Source: Bacteroidota bacterium (GTDB taxonomy: Bacteria > Bacteroidota > Bacteroidia > Chitinophagales > Chitinophagaceae). From it: a DNA stretch of 38,211 nucleotides. How positions within the stretch are numbered: the first letter of the stretch is position 1; each line of letters opens with the position of its first letter. The notes below the pieces were generated by a model. The model searched no databases and was not told where the DNA came from. It saw only the letters and a list, made by a program, of their open reading frames with translations. A program made the translations under genes and the position numbers. Positions 9,108 to 17,848 of this stretch are shown piece by piece. Location: assembly GCA_018266455.1 (NCBI GenBank), contig JAFEAJ010000007.1:17294-55504 (forward strand), given 5' to 3'.

Positions 9108-9233
9108 ATTAGCAAGATTGTTTTTTTGGATTGCAATTTGCAAACCCAATATTATTCATTAAAACAGCATCAACAACAGGTTAAATGACCGATTGTTAAC
9201 CAGCAGGCTGTTTGTAATAATTAACGTAAAGCT

Positions 9234-11885
9234 ATGAATTTAAACAATTTTACAATTAAAGCACAGGAGGCGGTTGCCCAGTCGCAACAAATTGCCTTTA
9301 ATAATGCAAATGCTAATATCGAAACAGAACATGTCCTGAAAGCGCTGCTTTCTGACAAGGACTCTTCTGTTGAATTTTTGCTGAAAAAAAACAATGTTAA
9401 TACAAACTTCCTTGAACAGAAATTGGAAGAAAGCATTGCCAGGCTTCCGAAAGTGAGCGGGGCTGACCCGGCGCAATCTATAAGCCGTGATGCGAACAAT
9501 GCCATATTGCGTGCCGGGGCTGATTTGAAAAAATTCGGGGACGAATTTGTGAGCGTTGAACATTTGCTCATTGCACTTGTTCAAGGCAACGATAACACGG
9601 CTAAATTATTGAAAGACGCAGGCGCTACCGAAAAGGGCCTGGTAGCTGCTGTTAAGGAATTGCGCAAAGGGGGAACGGTTTCTTCGCAGACTTCAGAAGC
9701 CCAGTTCAATGCATTGAACAAATATGCAAAGAACCTGAATGAACTTGCCAAGCAGGGCAAGCTCGATCCCGTTATTGGCAGAGATGAAGAAATCAGGAGA
9801 ACATTGCACATTCTTTCGCGCCGCTCAAAGAACAACCCGATTTTAGTAGGGGAGCCAGGGGTTGGCAAAACAGCCATCGCCGAAGGTTTGGCGCATAGGA
9901 TAGTTAACGGGGATGTGCCGGAAAATTTGAAATCAAAAATTATATATGCATTGGATATGGGCCTGCTGATTGCAGGCGCCAAGTACAAAGGCGAATTTGA
10001 AGAAAGGCTGAAAGGGGTGGTAAAAGAAGTTGCCGGCAGCGATGGGGAAATCATTTTATTTATAGATGAGATACACACGCTTGTTGGCGCAGGCGGCGGT
10101 GAAGGCGCTATGGATGCCGCAAATATCTTAAAACCCGCGTTGGCCCGTGGGGAATTGAGGGCGATTGGCGCCACGACACTCAATGAATACCAGAAATTTT
10201 TTGAAAAAGACAAGGCCCTGGAAAGGCGCTTTCAGAAAGTGATGATCGATGAGCCAAATGAAGAAGACGCGATATCTATCCTGCGCGGGCTGAAAGACAG
10301 GTATGAAACGCACCACCATGTGCGCATCAAGGACGAAGCAATAATCGCTGCGGTTGAATTGTCGCACCGGTATATTACCGACAGGTTCTTGCCTGATAAG
10401 GCAATAGACCTGATTGACGAGAGCGCGGCCAAGCTCAGGTTAGAAATGAATTCCATGCCGGAAGAACTGGATAAGCTGGAAAGGAATATCCGCCAGATGG
10501 AAATTGAAAGAGAAGCTATCAAAAGAGAAAATGATGACGAGAAACTACGTGAGTTGAGCGCAGAAATAGGCAACCTGAGCGTGGAAAGAGATACCTTAAA
10601 AGCCAAATGGAAGCAGGAAAAGGAATTGGTGGAGAAAGTGCAGAACTCAAAAGCCGAAATTGAAAATTTGAAGCTGGCCGCGGAAAAAGCAGAAAGGGAG
10701 GGAGAATATGGAAAAGTTGCAGAAATCAGGTATGGCAAGATAAAAGAACAGGAAAAAATAATTGACGAATATTCGCGCCAATTAGCGGCCATCAGCGAGA
10801 ATTCGCGCCTGATGAAAGAAGAAGTAGATGCGGAAGACATTGCTGAAGCAGTTGCTAAATCAACAGGCATTCCCGTTGCGAAGATGCTTCAAAGCGAGAA
10901 AGAAAAATTACTGAACCTTGAAGATGAACTGCACAAAAAGGTAGTGGGCCAGGATGAAGCAATAACTGCAGTGGCAGATGCCATTCGCAGGAGCCGTGCA
11001 GGCCTGCAGGACCCTAAAAAACCCATCGGCTCATTCATTTTCCTTGGCACTACGGGTGTTGGCAAAACAGAACTGGCAAAAGCCCTTGCTGCATACCTTT
11101 TCGATGATGAGGGCATGATGACGCGCATTGACATGAGCGAATATCAGGAAAAACATTCTGTGAGCAGGCTGGTAGGTGCTCCTCCGGGATATGTTGGTTA
11201 CGATGAGGGCGGGCAATTGACCGAAGCCGTAAGAAGGAAGCCCTATAGCGTTGTGCTGCTTGATGAAATCGAAAAAGCGCACCCGGATGTGTTCAATATT
11301 TTGTTGCAGGTGCTTGATGACGGCAGGCTTACAGATAATAAAGGCAGGGTGGTGAATTTTAAGAACACAATCATCATCATGACGAGCAATATGGGGAGCG
11401 CTGTTATCCAGGAAAATTTTGAAAAGATCAATGAAAAGAACCGTGATGAAATTGTAGAAGCAACAAAAATTGAAGTGATGAATTTGTTGAAACAAACCAT
11501 CAGGCCAGAATTCCTGAACAGGGTTGATGAAGTCATCATGTTCCAGCCTTTGTTAAAAGGCGAAATCCGCGGCATTATTCAAATTCAGTTGAACTCCTTG
11601 AAAGATATTGTGGCCAAAAATGGTATTACATTGGATTTCAGTGAATATGCAATTGACTACCTTGCTGAAAACGGGTTTGACCCGCAATTTGGGGCCAGGC
11701 CGCTTAAGCGTTTGATACAGAAAGAGATAGTAAACCAGTTGAGCAAGAAGATATTATCTGGCAACATCGATAAAAACCATCCGGTTTTGGTTGACGTTTT
11801 TGATGGCACGGTCGTTTTCAGGAATGAACCCGCTGCCCAGGAAAACCGTTCATCAAACGGGACCAAGAAGAAAGTCGCTCATTAA
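9234..11885 (+). CDS. clpB: ATP-dependent disaggregase ClpB
   Basis: Hsp100 chaperone that, with DnaK, dissolves protein aggregates in the cytosol. Length is 883 residues, typical of ClpB. In order: N-terminal Clp_N repeats (about 1-145), NBD1 with Walker A GEPGVGKT (206-213) and Walker B FIDEI (about 276-280), a long charged coiled-coil middle domain (about 405-530) that separates ClpB from ClpA/ClpC, and NBD2 with Walker A GTTGVGKT (605-612). The C-terminal domain contains [15 protein letters not shown]. No IGF/LGF ClpP-binding loop is evident. It is preceded by a short divergent gap with the serine hydrolases. I saw no clear promoter element in the 126-base gap, so stress control cannot be shown. 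Confidence 0.98.
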   Translation: MNLNNFTIKAQEAVAQSQQIAFNNANANIETEHVLKALLSDKDSSVEFLLKKNNVNTNFLEQKLEESIARLPKVSGADPAQSISRDANNAILRAGADLKKFGDEFVSVEHLLIALVQGNDNTAKLLKDAGATEKGLVAAVKELRKGGTVSSQTSEAQFNALNKYAKNLNELAKQGKLDPVIGRDEEIRRTLHILSRRSKNNPILVGEPGVGKTAIAEGLAHRIVNGDVPENLKSKIIYALDMGLLIAGAKYKGEFEERLKGVVKEVAGSDGEIILFIDEIHTLVGAGGGEGAMDAANILKPALARGELRAIGATTLNEYQKFFEKDKALERRFQKVMIDEPNEEDAISILRGLKDRYETHHHVRIKDEAIIAAVELSHRYITDRFLPDKAIDLIDESAAKLRLEMNSMPEELDKLERNIRQMEIEREAIKRENDDEKLRELSAEIGNLSVERDTLKAKWKQEKELVEKVQNSKAEIENLKLAAEKAEREGEYGKVAEIRYGKIKEQEKIIDEYSRQLAAISENSRLMKEEVDAEDIAEAVAKSTGIPVAKMLQSEKEKLLNLEDELHKKVVGQDEAITAVADAIRRSRAGLQDPKKPIGSFIFLGTTGVGKTELAKALAAYLFDDEGMMTRIDMSEYQEKHSVSRLVGAPPGYVGYDEGGQLTEAVRRKPYSVVLLDEIEKAHPDVFNILLQVLDDGRLTDNKGRVVNFKNTIIIMTSNMGSAVIQENFEKINEKNRDEIVEATKIEVMNLLKQTIRPEFLNRVDEVIMFQPLLKGEIRGIIQIQLNSLKDIVAKNGITLDFSEYAIDYLAENGFDPQFGARPLKRLIQKEIVNQLSKKILSGNIDKNHPVLVDVFDGTVVFRNEPAAQENRSSNGTKKKVAH

Positions 11886-11953
11886 AGATTTTTGTATTAT
11901 CATTGCGAACCAAAAAAACAGAAAATTGTTTTCAGATATATAGAAATAAAGAT

Positions 11954-12526
11954 ATGCCGCCAAAACCAAAAGAAATAATCGAAATAATACCAACAAAACA
12001 AATTTTTGTAGGGGATCCCAAAGCTTCAGTGACTTTGATGGAATATGGGGATTATGAAAGTGAAGCTTGTGCTAAAGCCAATGAAGTAGTAAAGCAATTG
12101 CTGGAAAATTTCAAAGGAAAAATAAAATTCAATTTCAGGCATTTTCCCCTCACAAAAATCCATCAGCGCAGTTTAAAAGCGGCCGAGGCATCGGTAGCAG
12201 CAGCACAGGAAGGAAAGTTTTGGGAAATGCATAATATTCTTTTTGCAAACAGGAGGGCTTTAGGCACAACAAGCCTGAAACTGCATTCCCTTGAAGCTGG
12301 CATTGCCAGTAAAAAATTTCTCGATGACCTTGTTAACGCTACTTTTGGCTGGCAGGTACAGGGCGATTTAAAAGAAGGCATTGACAAGGGGGTAAAAGAT
12401 GTGCCTGCATTCTTCATCAATGGAGAATTATTCACAGGCAAGCCCACTTACGATAATCTTAGTAAAGCAATCAGCGCTGCACTGAGGCATTCCAAAAGGA
12501 AAACAGCTACAAAGCAGAGAGCCTGA
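11954..12526 (+). CDS. DsbA/thioredoxin-4-like protein with a single active-site Cys
   Basis: Thioredoxin-fold protein of the DsbA-like group (Thioredoxin_4/DSBA), about 190 residues from the ATG at 11954; the ORF is open from 11903 but the upstream part is not family-like. The active-site region VTLMEYGDYESEAC aligns with the usual YxDFxCPYC, so C-P-Y-C is replaced by S36-E-A-C39 and the first, nucleophilic Cys is missing. The helical insertion and the cis-Pro loop (VPAFFINGELFTG) are kept. There is no signal peptide, so it is probably cytosolic. It could be a monothiol or peroxiredoxin-like thiol protein, or a redox-inactive binder; normal disulfide exchange is doubtful. It lies 68 bases after clpB and may share its transcript. 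Confidence 0.8.
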   Translation: MPPKPKEIIEIIPTKQIFVGDPKASVTLMEYGDYESEACAKANEVVKQLLENFKGKIKFNFRHFPLTKIHQRSLKAAEASVAAAQEGKFWEMHNILFANRRALGTTSLKLHSLEAGIASKKFLDDLVNATFGWQVQGDLKEGIDKGVKDVPAFFINGELFTGKPTYDNLSKAISAALRHSKRKTATKQRA

Positions 12527-12554
12527 TTTGAGTTATAGTTCAATTGTTTTTTGC

Positions 12555-12578
12555 GGGAGCCCTGGAAAACGGGCTTTC
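12555..12578. terminator. Hairpin between convergent genes
   Basis: GGGAGCCC (12555-12562) can pair with GGGCTTTC (12571-12578), including two G-U pairs, around an 8-base loop, followed on the plus strand by GTTATTTT. It sits exactly between the DsbA-like gene and the convergent aminotransferase stop at 12580. Terminator use is plausible for the plus strand, but the T tract is weak. Confidence 0.4.
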
Positions 12579-12579
12579 G

Positions 12580-13791
12580 TTATTTTAAGGATCTGCTTGC
12601 GGTATTGTAAGGATATATTTCCAGGGCCTTTTCCAGGCAGTCCATCGCGGCATGTAATGAGCCTGAATTCAGCACATAAGCCAGCCGGACTTCATTCTTG
12701 CCCAATCCTTCCGTTCCATAAAAACCAGTAGCCGGAGCAAGCATCACCGTTTGATTGTTGTAAGAAAAAGATTCAAGCAGCCATTGTGCGAACTTGTCAG
12801 CATCATCTATTGGCAGTCTAGCAATAGCGTAAAAGGCGCCACCCGGGTTTGGACAAAACACCCCGGGCATTTTGTTCAGCCTGCTCACCAGGAGGTCTCT
12901 TCGTTTCAGGTATTCTGCTTTTGTAGCGCTGAAATAATCATCGGGCAAGTCTACTGCGGCTTCCCCGAGGATTTGTGCAAATGAAGGAGGGCTTAACCTT
13001 GCCTGTGCAAATTTCATGGCAGTGTCATAAATAGATTTATTTCTTGTTATCAAAGATCCAATCCTTCCCCCGCATGCGCTATAGCGCTTTGAAATAGTAT
13101 CCATCAAAACAACATTGTCATCAGCTCCTTTTAAATTCATAGCGCTGAAATGTTCGCCGCCATAACAAAATTCACGATAAGCTTCATCCGAAAAAAGATA
13201 GAGGCCATGCTTCTTGATAATTCCTTTCAGCACTTCCATTTCTTCTTTGCTATATAAATAACCTGTTGGGTTGTTGGGATTGCAGATAACAATTGCTTTT
13301 GTTTTTGGGGTTATTGCTTTTTCAAATTCTTCGAGGGGGGGCAAGGCAAAACCCGTTTCAATATAGGAGGTGATGGGCTTGACTACCACTCCTGCTGCTA
13401 CCGCAAAGCCATTATAGTTGGCATAAAAAGGTTCTGGGATAATGACTTCGTCGCCAGGATCAAGACAGCTCATGAACCCAAACAGGATGGCCTCTGACCC
13501 CCCTGTGGTAATTATTATTTGGGAATAGTCTACATCAATGCCTGCTTTCTTATAGTACTGCACTAATTTTCTGCGGTAGCTTTCATTTCCGGCGCTATGG
13601 CTGTATTCCAATATTTTAAAATCGGAGTTCTTTACTGCATCAAGCGCTGCTTTAGGTGTTTCTATATCCGGCTGGCCAATGTTCAAATGATAAACTGTAA
13701 TTCCCTTTTTTTTGGCAGCCTCTGCAAATGGCACCAGCTTCCTGATGGGAGAGGATGGCATGATATTTCCCCTGTGGCTGATTTTTAACAT
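12580..13791 (-). CDS. PLP-dependent class I/II aminotransferase
   Basis: Cytosolic fold-type I aminotransferase, about 403 residues, of the aspartate/aromatic group. Seen: substrate loop NIGQPDIETP (37-46), phosphate-site TTGGSEAI (95-102), NPNNPTG (171-177) with the conserved Asn, SDEAYREF (201-208) carrying the Asp that contacts the PLP ring nitrogen, and Schiff-base lysine K235 in TISKRYSACGGRIG. The C-terminal Arg region (EVRLAY) is present. The substrate is not decidable; aspartate aminotransferase is the usual annotation for this branch. The ORF is open to 13860, but the ATG at 13791 gives the family N terminus. A -7 box ends only 4 bases before this ATG, suggesting a leaderless mRNA. 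Confidence 0.93.
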   Translation of the reverse strand: MLKISHRGNIMPSSPIRKLVPFAEAAKKKGITVYHLNIGQPDIETPKAALDAVKNSDFKILEYSHSAGNESYRRKLVQYYKKAGIDVDYSQIIITTGGSEAILFGFMSCLDPGDEVIIPEPFYANYNGFAVAAGVVVKPITSYIETGFALPPLEEFEKAITPKTKAIVICNPNNPTGYLYSKEEMEVLKGIIKKHGLYLFSDEAYREFCYGGEHFSAMNLKGADDNVVLMDTISKRYSACGGRIGSLITRNKSIYDTAMKFAQARLSPPSFAQILGEAAVDLPDDYFSATKAEYLKRRDLLVSRLNKMPGVFCPNPGGAFYAIARLPIDDADKFAQWLLESFSYNNQTVMLAPATGFYGTEGLGKNEVRLAYVLNSGSLHAAMDCLEKALEIYPYNTASRSLK

Positions 13792-13795
13792 GAAG

Positions 13796-13803
13796 CAAAA
13801 ATA
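13796..13803 (-). promoter_or_regulatory. -7 box directly abutting the aminotransferase start
   Basis: The minus strand reads TATTTTTG, then CTTC, then the ATG at 13791. The 8-mer is an exact TAnnTTTG match. Transcription would start at or within a base or two of the ATG. No good TTTG was found at the usual upstream distance. Confidence 0.45.
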
Positions 13804-13848
13804 TGTTCTTCTATCCAATCTGGTACCTACAGCAGCATGCCATGTAAT

Positions 13849-13875
13849 AAAAAACCCCAAAGCATTGCTTCGGGG
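13849..13875 (-). terminator. Rho-independent terminator of the DUF1573 pair
   Basis: On the minus strand CCCCGAAGC pairs with GCTTTGGGG (13875-13855, 9 bp with one G-U, 3-base loop) and is followed by TTTTTT. It lies 38 bases after the stop of the second DUF1573 gene and separates that operon from the aminotransferase promoter. Confidence 0.85.
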
Positions 13876-13912
13876 ATCCTAAGTTGATATGATAAGAGAA
13901 TAAAACCCTAAG

Positions 13913-14359
13913 TTAAAGACTGGATTTACCTGGTTTGGGTTGCTTGTCCTTCTCGGCTTCATATTTGGCAAAAGCATCTGCTGTAAGCACTTCGCCAGTT
14001 ATCCGCAGTTGCAAGGGCATATCAATGCCAGCAACTTTTACGGTAATTGTTTTGTTGAAAGGGCCTGCTGCTGCTGCATTGAACCCTGCAGTAATTTTAT
14101 TGTTTTCGCCTTTAGCAATCGGCGCTTCTGGTTTTACCGGCGTTGTACAGCCGCAAGAGGGAATTGCAGATTCAATAACGACTGGGGCACTGCTGGTATT
14201 TTGAAACTCGAAATTGTGGGTAACAGGGGCTCCTTGTTTTATTTTGCCAAAATCCCAGCTCATTTCTTTGAATTTCACAACATCCTCAGCTTTCTTTTGC
14301 TGGGCAAAAAGGGTTGCTGATAAGGCAATAACACTGAGAAACAATAATGCTTTTTTCAT
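13913..14359 (-). CDS. Secreted DUF1573 protein (copy 2)
   Basis: Small exported protein of the DUF1573 family, 148 residues. A signal peptide (MKKALLFLSVIALSATLFAQ) is followed by one immunoglobulin-like beta-sandwich domain. Family hallmarks are the DFGKIKQGAPVTHNFEFQNTS opening and the SCGCTTP motif. Biochemical function is unknown; related ASH/PapD-like beta-sandwiches often bind partners in the periplasm. The gene starts 5 bases after the stop of a paralogous copy, so the two form an operon ending at the terminator at 13849-13875. Confidence 0.93.
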   Translation of the reverse strand: MKKALLFLSVIALSATLFAQQKKAEDVVKFKEMSWDFGKIKQGAPVTHNFEFQNTSSAPVVIESAIPSCGCTTPVKPEAPIAKGENNKITAGFNAAAAGPFNKTITVKVAGIDMPLQLRITGEVLTADAFAKYEAEKDKQPKPGKSSL

Positions 14360-14364
14360 GTGTA

Positions 14365-14829
14365 TTAGTTTATTTGCTTTAATAATTGGACAGATAAATT
14401 TTCAGGAGCCGAAGTTACGGGAGATTTGTAAACCTCACCGGTGATGGTCAATGTTTTTGTTTGATGGCTATTATAAAAAATAGTAACAGTTTTATGAAAA
14501 GGCCCTTCGCCGTATGCATTATAGCCTACTTTAATAACCGCTGTTGCACCGGCAGCAATAGGTTCTTTGCTCCATTCAGGGGTAGTGCAGCCGCAGGAGG
14601 CTTGCACATTCTCAAGCACCAAAGGGCCAGTGCCTGTATTGACTATCTCAAAGACATGGGTAGCGGGCCTCCCTTGAGGGATGCTACCAAAATCGTGCTT
14701 TGGTTCTTTCAATAATAAAACGTCAGGAGCTTTTGCGCTGTCGGATATGGCAACTGTTGCTGGGGGGGCCTGTGCATGCACTGTTAGCCCAATAACCGTC
14801 AAGCAATAGGATATGAAAAGCTTTTTCAT
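14365..14829 (-). CDS. Secreted DUF1573 protein (copy 1)
   Basis: Paralogue of the following gene, 154 residues. A signal peptide (MKKLFISYCLTVIGLTVHAQ) is followed by the DUF1573 domain, with the DFGSIPQGRPATHVFEIVNTG opening strand and the SCGCTTP motif. The two copies share architecture but differ through most positions, so the duplication is not recent. First gene of the pair. The upstream gap is shared with the divergent E1 gene; no exact -7 box was seen on this strand. Confidence 0.93.
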   Translation of the reverse strand: MKKLFISYCLTVIGLTVHAQAPPATVAISDSAKAPDVLLLKEPKHDFGSIPQGRPATHVFEIVNTGTGPLVLENVQASCGCTTPEWSKEPIAAGATAVIKVGYNAYGEGPFHKTVTIFYNSHQTKTLTITGEVYKSPVTSAPENLSVQLLKQIN

Positions 14830-14951
14830 TGATAGCGCAATTATTATAACAAATAAAATTACAAACTAAACGCAGTTTTTTATAATAAATTTTGACTGTC
14901 GGTTTTTTTTAACATTCATTATCCTTCAGGCTGTTGTTCCACAGATAATCC

Positions 14952-14959
14952 TATTTTTG
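14952..14959 (+). promoter_or_regulatory. -7 box directly abutting the E1 start
   Basis: TATTTTTG, an exact TAnnTTTG match, ends 5 bases before the ATG at 14965, so the predicted transcription start falls about 2 bases before the ATG. No TTTG lies at the expected 19-21 base spacing; a TTG lies 15 bases upstream, which is too close for the consensus. Confidence 0.45.
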
Positions 14960-14964
14960 CCTGT

Positions 14965-17358
14965 ATGGAAAATCTCTCTCCTGGCGAACTGATGTCTCAT
15001 GAGAAAGTAACGTTCGATAATTTCAGGAATGAAGTGCTGAACGATTACCGGCTGGCTTTCGAAAGCCGTGAGGCAAGCCTCTTGGGCAGGAAGGAAGTCC
15101 TCACTGGGAAAGCTAAATTTGGCATATTTGGAGATGGCAAGGAAGTGCCGCAGGTTGCCCTTGCAAAATTTTTCAGGACAGGTGATTTTTATGCCGGATA
15201 CTATCGTGATCAGACCCTGGCTTTTGCTGCCGGGATTGCCACGGTCGAAGAGTTTTTTTCCCAACTTTATGCTGATCCCGATGTGCGCAATGACCCCCAT
15301 AGTGCAGGCAGGCAAATGAACTCACATTTTGCTACTCCCTTTATTGATGCAGATGGGGAGATACTTGATCTTGTTAATAGAAAAAATTTCACAGCCGGGC
15401 TTGCTCCAACTGCAGCTCAAATGCCCAGGGCGCTCGGGTTGGCTTATGCATCCAAAGTTTTTAGGGATGTGGGCCTGCTGCGCCAATTCCCATCTCTGTC
15501 GAATAATGGTGACGAAGTTTGTTTTTGTACCATTGGCGATGCTTCCACAAGCGAAGGGCAGTTTTGGGAGACAGTGAATGCGGCCGGCGTGCTCCAGGTG
15601 CCGCTTGCTATTTTTGTTTGGGATGATGGTTATGGCATTTCGGTGCCAAAAAAATTCCAAACTACAAAAGGCTCTATCTCCGAGGTGCTGAAGGGCTTTC
15701 AAAAAACCCCAAATACCAACGGGATAGATATTTATAAGGCAAAGGGATGGGATTATGCCGGCATGTGCGAATTGTTTGAAGCGGCAATCCAAAAAATCAG
15801 GATGACTCATGTCCCTGCATTATTCCATATCGAAGAAGTTACTCAGCCCCAGGGGCATTCTACTTCGGGTAGCCATGAGCGTTATAAGCCGCCAGAACGC
15901 CTTGAGTGGGAAAGAAAATGGGATGGCATAAAGATAATGAGAGAATGGATGCTGGATAATGCGTTGGCCAGCGAAGAGGAATTGGAAGATATAGAAACGG
16001 CCGCAAAGGAGCTTGTAAGACAAAGCAAGGTTTCAGCATGGGAAAAATATCAGCTTCCGATAAAGCAGCAGGTAACTAAATCAATAAGCCTGCTTGACCA
16101 GCTTCCCACAGGTTCGCACGAAGATGCCGAGGCATTGAAGGAAATATTGTCGGAATTATCATCCAACAAAGAACCCAACCGGAGAGATGTGTTAGAGGCC
16201 TTGCACCAGTCCATGTTGATCGTTAGAGATGACAAAAATAGTGCTCCTGTAAAAAAATATTACCACGAGCTTTTGGCAGAAAGCAGGCCGTTATATAATT
16301 CGCTTTTGTATCACGAGGGCCGAAATAGCCCTTTGCGGCAAAGTGCAGCGGAGGCAGAATTTGACGAGCATTCTCCTGTTGTCAATGGGTATGAAATATT
16401 GAACAGGTATTTCGATGAGCTTTTTTCTTCGAACCCAAAAGTGATTGCCTTTGGTGAAGACCTTGGAAAGATAGGGGACGTGAACCAGGGATTTGCCGGG
16501 CTGCAAATGAAACATGGCGTTGGGCGGATTTTTGATACAGGGATACGTGAAATGACGGTAATAGGGCAGGGCATAGGCCTGGCTATGCGTGGCCTCCGGC
16601 CAATCGCTGAGATCCAATACCTCGATTACCTGCTCTATGCTATTCAAACTTTGAGCGATGACCTTGCTTCTCTGCAATACCGCACTGCCGGGAAACAAAC
16701 CGCCCCACTTATAGTGCGCACACGCGGCCACCGGCTGGAAGGCATCTGGCACAGTGGTTCTCCAATGGGCATGATATTGGGCTCACTTCGGGGCCTGCAC
16801 GTTTGTGTGCCCCGCAACATGGTGCAGGCCGTGGGCATGTACAACACCTTGCTTAAGGGTGTAGACCCTGCGTTAGTAATAGAATGCTTAAATGGTTATC
16901 GGCTGAAAGAAAAACTGCCCTCTAATATTTTAGGATATACTGTACCGTTAGGTATCCCGGAAGTGATTCGTGAAGGCGAAGACGTGACCATTGTTTCTTA
17001 TGGCTCTACTTTAAGGATTGTTCAGCAAGCGGCAGCAGCTTTGGAAAAGATTGGCATTTCATGTGAAATAGCGGATGTGCAGACCCTTTTGCCATTCGAT
17101 ATTGATCACAAGATCCTCGGCTCGCTTAAAAAAACCAACCGGATTTTATTTGTTGATGAAGATGTGCCGGGCGGCGCAGCAGCTTATATGTTCAACAAAG
17201 TGATGGAAGAGCAAGGCGGCTATAAATGGCTCGATGTTGCGCCAAGGACAATCACCGGCGAAGCACACCGGCCGGCATACGCCAGCGATGGCGACTATTT
17301 CAGTAAGCCTAATGCTGAAGAAATAATTGATGCGGTGAGAGAAATGATGAGAGAATGA
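14965..17358 (+). CDS. Fused 2-oxoacid dehydrogenase E1 (alpha + beta)
   Basis: Thiamine-diphosphate E1 component with alpha and beta subunits in one chain of 797 residues. It catalyses decarboxylation of a 2-oxoacid (branched-chain or pyruvate type) and transfer to a lipoyl E2. The alpha half (about 1-380) has the AGRQMNSHF and TAAQMPRALGLAYA segments and the ThDP/metal motif GDASTSEGQFWETVN (191-205), ending in DDGYGIS (220-226). The Asn of the usual N-N-G-Y is Asp here. The beta half (about 455-795) has FGEDLGKIGDVNQGF, the TGIREMTVIGQGIGLA segment and the C-terminal HRPAYASDGDYFSKP. No E2 or E3 gene is nearby. Such fusions are common in Bacteroidota. Transcript is probably leaderless. It converges with the DCC gene with an 11-base gap. 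Confidence 0.93.
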   Translation: MENLSPGELMSHEKVTFDNFRNEVLNDYRLAFESREASLLGRKEVLTGKAKFGIFGDGKEVPQVALAKFFRTGDFYAGYYRDQTLAFAAGIATVEEFFSQLYADPDVRNDPHSAGRQMNSHFATPFIDADGEILDLVNRKNFTAGLAPTAAQMPRALGLAYASKVFRDVGLLRQFPSLSNNGDEVCFCTIGDASTSEGQFWETVNAAGVLQVPLAIFVWDDGYGISVPKKFQTTKGSISEVLKGFQKTPNTNGIDIYKAKGWDYAGMCELFEAAIQKIRMTHVPALFHIEEVTQPQGHSTSGSHERYKPPERLEWERKWDGIKIMREWMLDNALASEEELEDIETAAKELVRQSKVSAWEKYQLPIKQQVTKSISLLDQLPTGSHEDAEALKEILSELSSNKEPNRRDVLEALHQSMLIVRDDKNSAPVKKYYHELLAESRPLYNSLLYHEGRNSPLRQSAAEAEFDEHSPVVNGYEILNRYFDELFSSNPKVIAFGEDLGKIGDVNQGFAGLQMKHGVGRIFDTGIREMTVIGQGIGLAMRGLRPIAEIQYLDYLLYAIQTLSDDLASLQYRTAGKQTAPLIVRTRGHRLEGIWHSGSPMGMILGSLRGLHVCVPRNMVQAVGMYNTLLKGVDPALVIECLNGYRLKEKLPSNILGYTVPLGIPEVIREGEDVTIVSYGSTLRIVQQAAAALEKIGISCEIADVQTLLPFDIDHKILGSLKKTNRILFVDEDVPGGAAAYMFNKVMEEQGGYKWLDVAPRTITGEAHRPAYASDGDYFSKPNAEEIIDAVREMMRE

Positions 17359-17369
17359 CCCCTGCATCA

Positions 17370-17774
17370 TCAGTCTAAAAATTTTGCTTTTACCTTAGGG
17401 CCTGGGGCCAGGCATGATTGTTTTTTCCCAAACCATTTGTAGCGGTTCCTTGCAATGAAATTATAAACGCCATCGCGAATGAATTTTGGAACAATGATGA
17501 ATGCATATAATAACTTCCATCCACCGCTTAAATATTTCATCATCCTCAATGCGCCGCATGAGCGGGTGTATAATTTATCGCCTTCAACAAGCATAAATGA
17601 ATTGAATGTATCAGCAGGCAGTTTGAATTTCTTTAGGTATTCCTGCCCAGCTTTGCCTTGCAACGAGCCAAATAAGAACTGATTTTTTTTATCGTGCTTA
17701 AGAATAAACTGAATGCTGCTGCTGCACAGGTTGCAAACGCCATCGAACAGCACAATTTTTTTTTCACCTCTCAT
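17370..17774 (-). CDS. DCC-family thiol-disulfide oxidoreductase-like protein (DUF393)
   Basis: Small thioredoxin-fold protein of the DCC/DUF393 family, about 134 residues. The defining motif D-x-x-C-x-x-C is near the N terminus as LFDGVCNLCSSSI, and the RSCGALRMMKYL helix and the typical C-terminal YNFIARNRYKWFGKK segment follow. The ORF is open to 17831 but that extension runs through a transcription terminator, so the ATG at 17774 is chosen. No signal peptide. Function is not established beyond likely redox activity. It lies downstream of YebC, separated by a strong terminator, so it probably has its own promoter. Confidence 0.9.
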   Translation of the reverse strand: MRGEKKIVLFDGVCNLCSSSIQFILKHDKKNQFLFGSLQGKAGQEYLKKFKLPADTFNSFMLVEGDKLYTRSCGALRMMKYLSGGWKLLYAFIIVPKFIRDGVYNFIARNRYKWFGKKQSCLAPGPKVKAKFLD

Positions 17775-17790
17775 TAGCTGTAAAGTTAGG

Positions 17791-17828
17791 CAATAAAAAA
17801 CCTGCAACAGTAGCAGCTGCAGGTTTTT
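17791..17828 (-). terminator. Rho-independent terminator of yebC
   Basis: An 11-bp perfect inverted repeat (17796-17806 with 17818-17828) surrounds an 11-base loop. On the minus strand it ends in TTTTTTATTG, and it sits 20 bases after the yebC stop. Confidence 0.88.
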
Positions 17829-17848
17829 CAAAACGATGGTGTATTGTT

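Noticed and set aside
9221..10870. Several long minus-strand frames opposite clpB
   Set aside because: They are shadows of a GC-skewed, strongly coding plus-strand gene; translations are Ser-rich and have no motifs.
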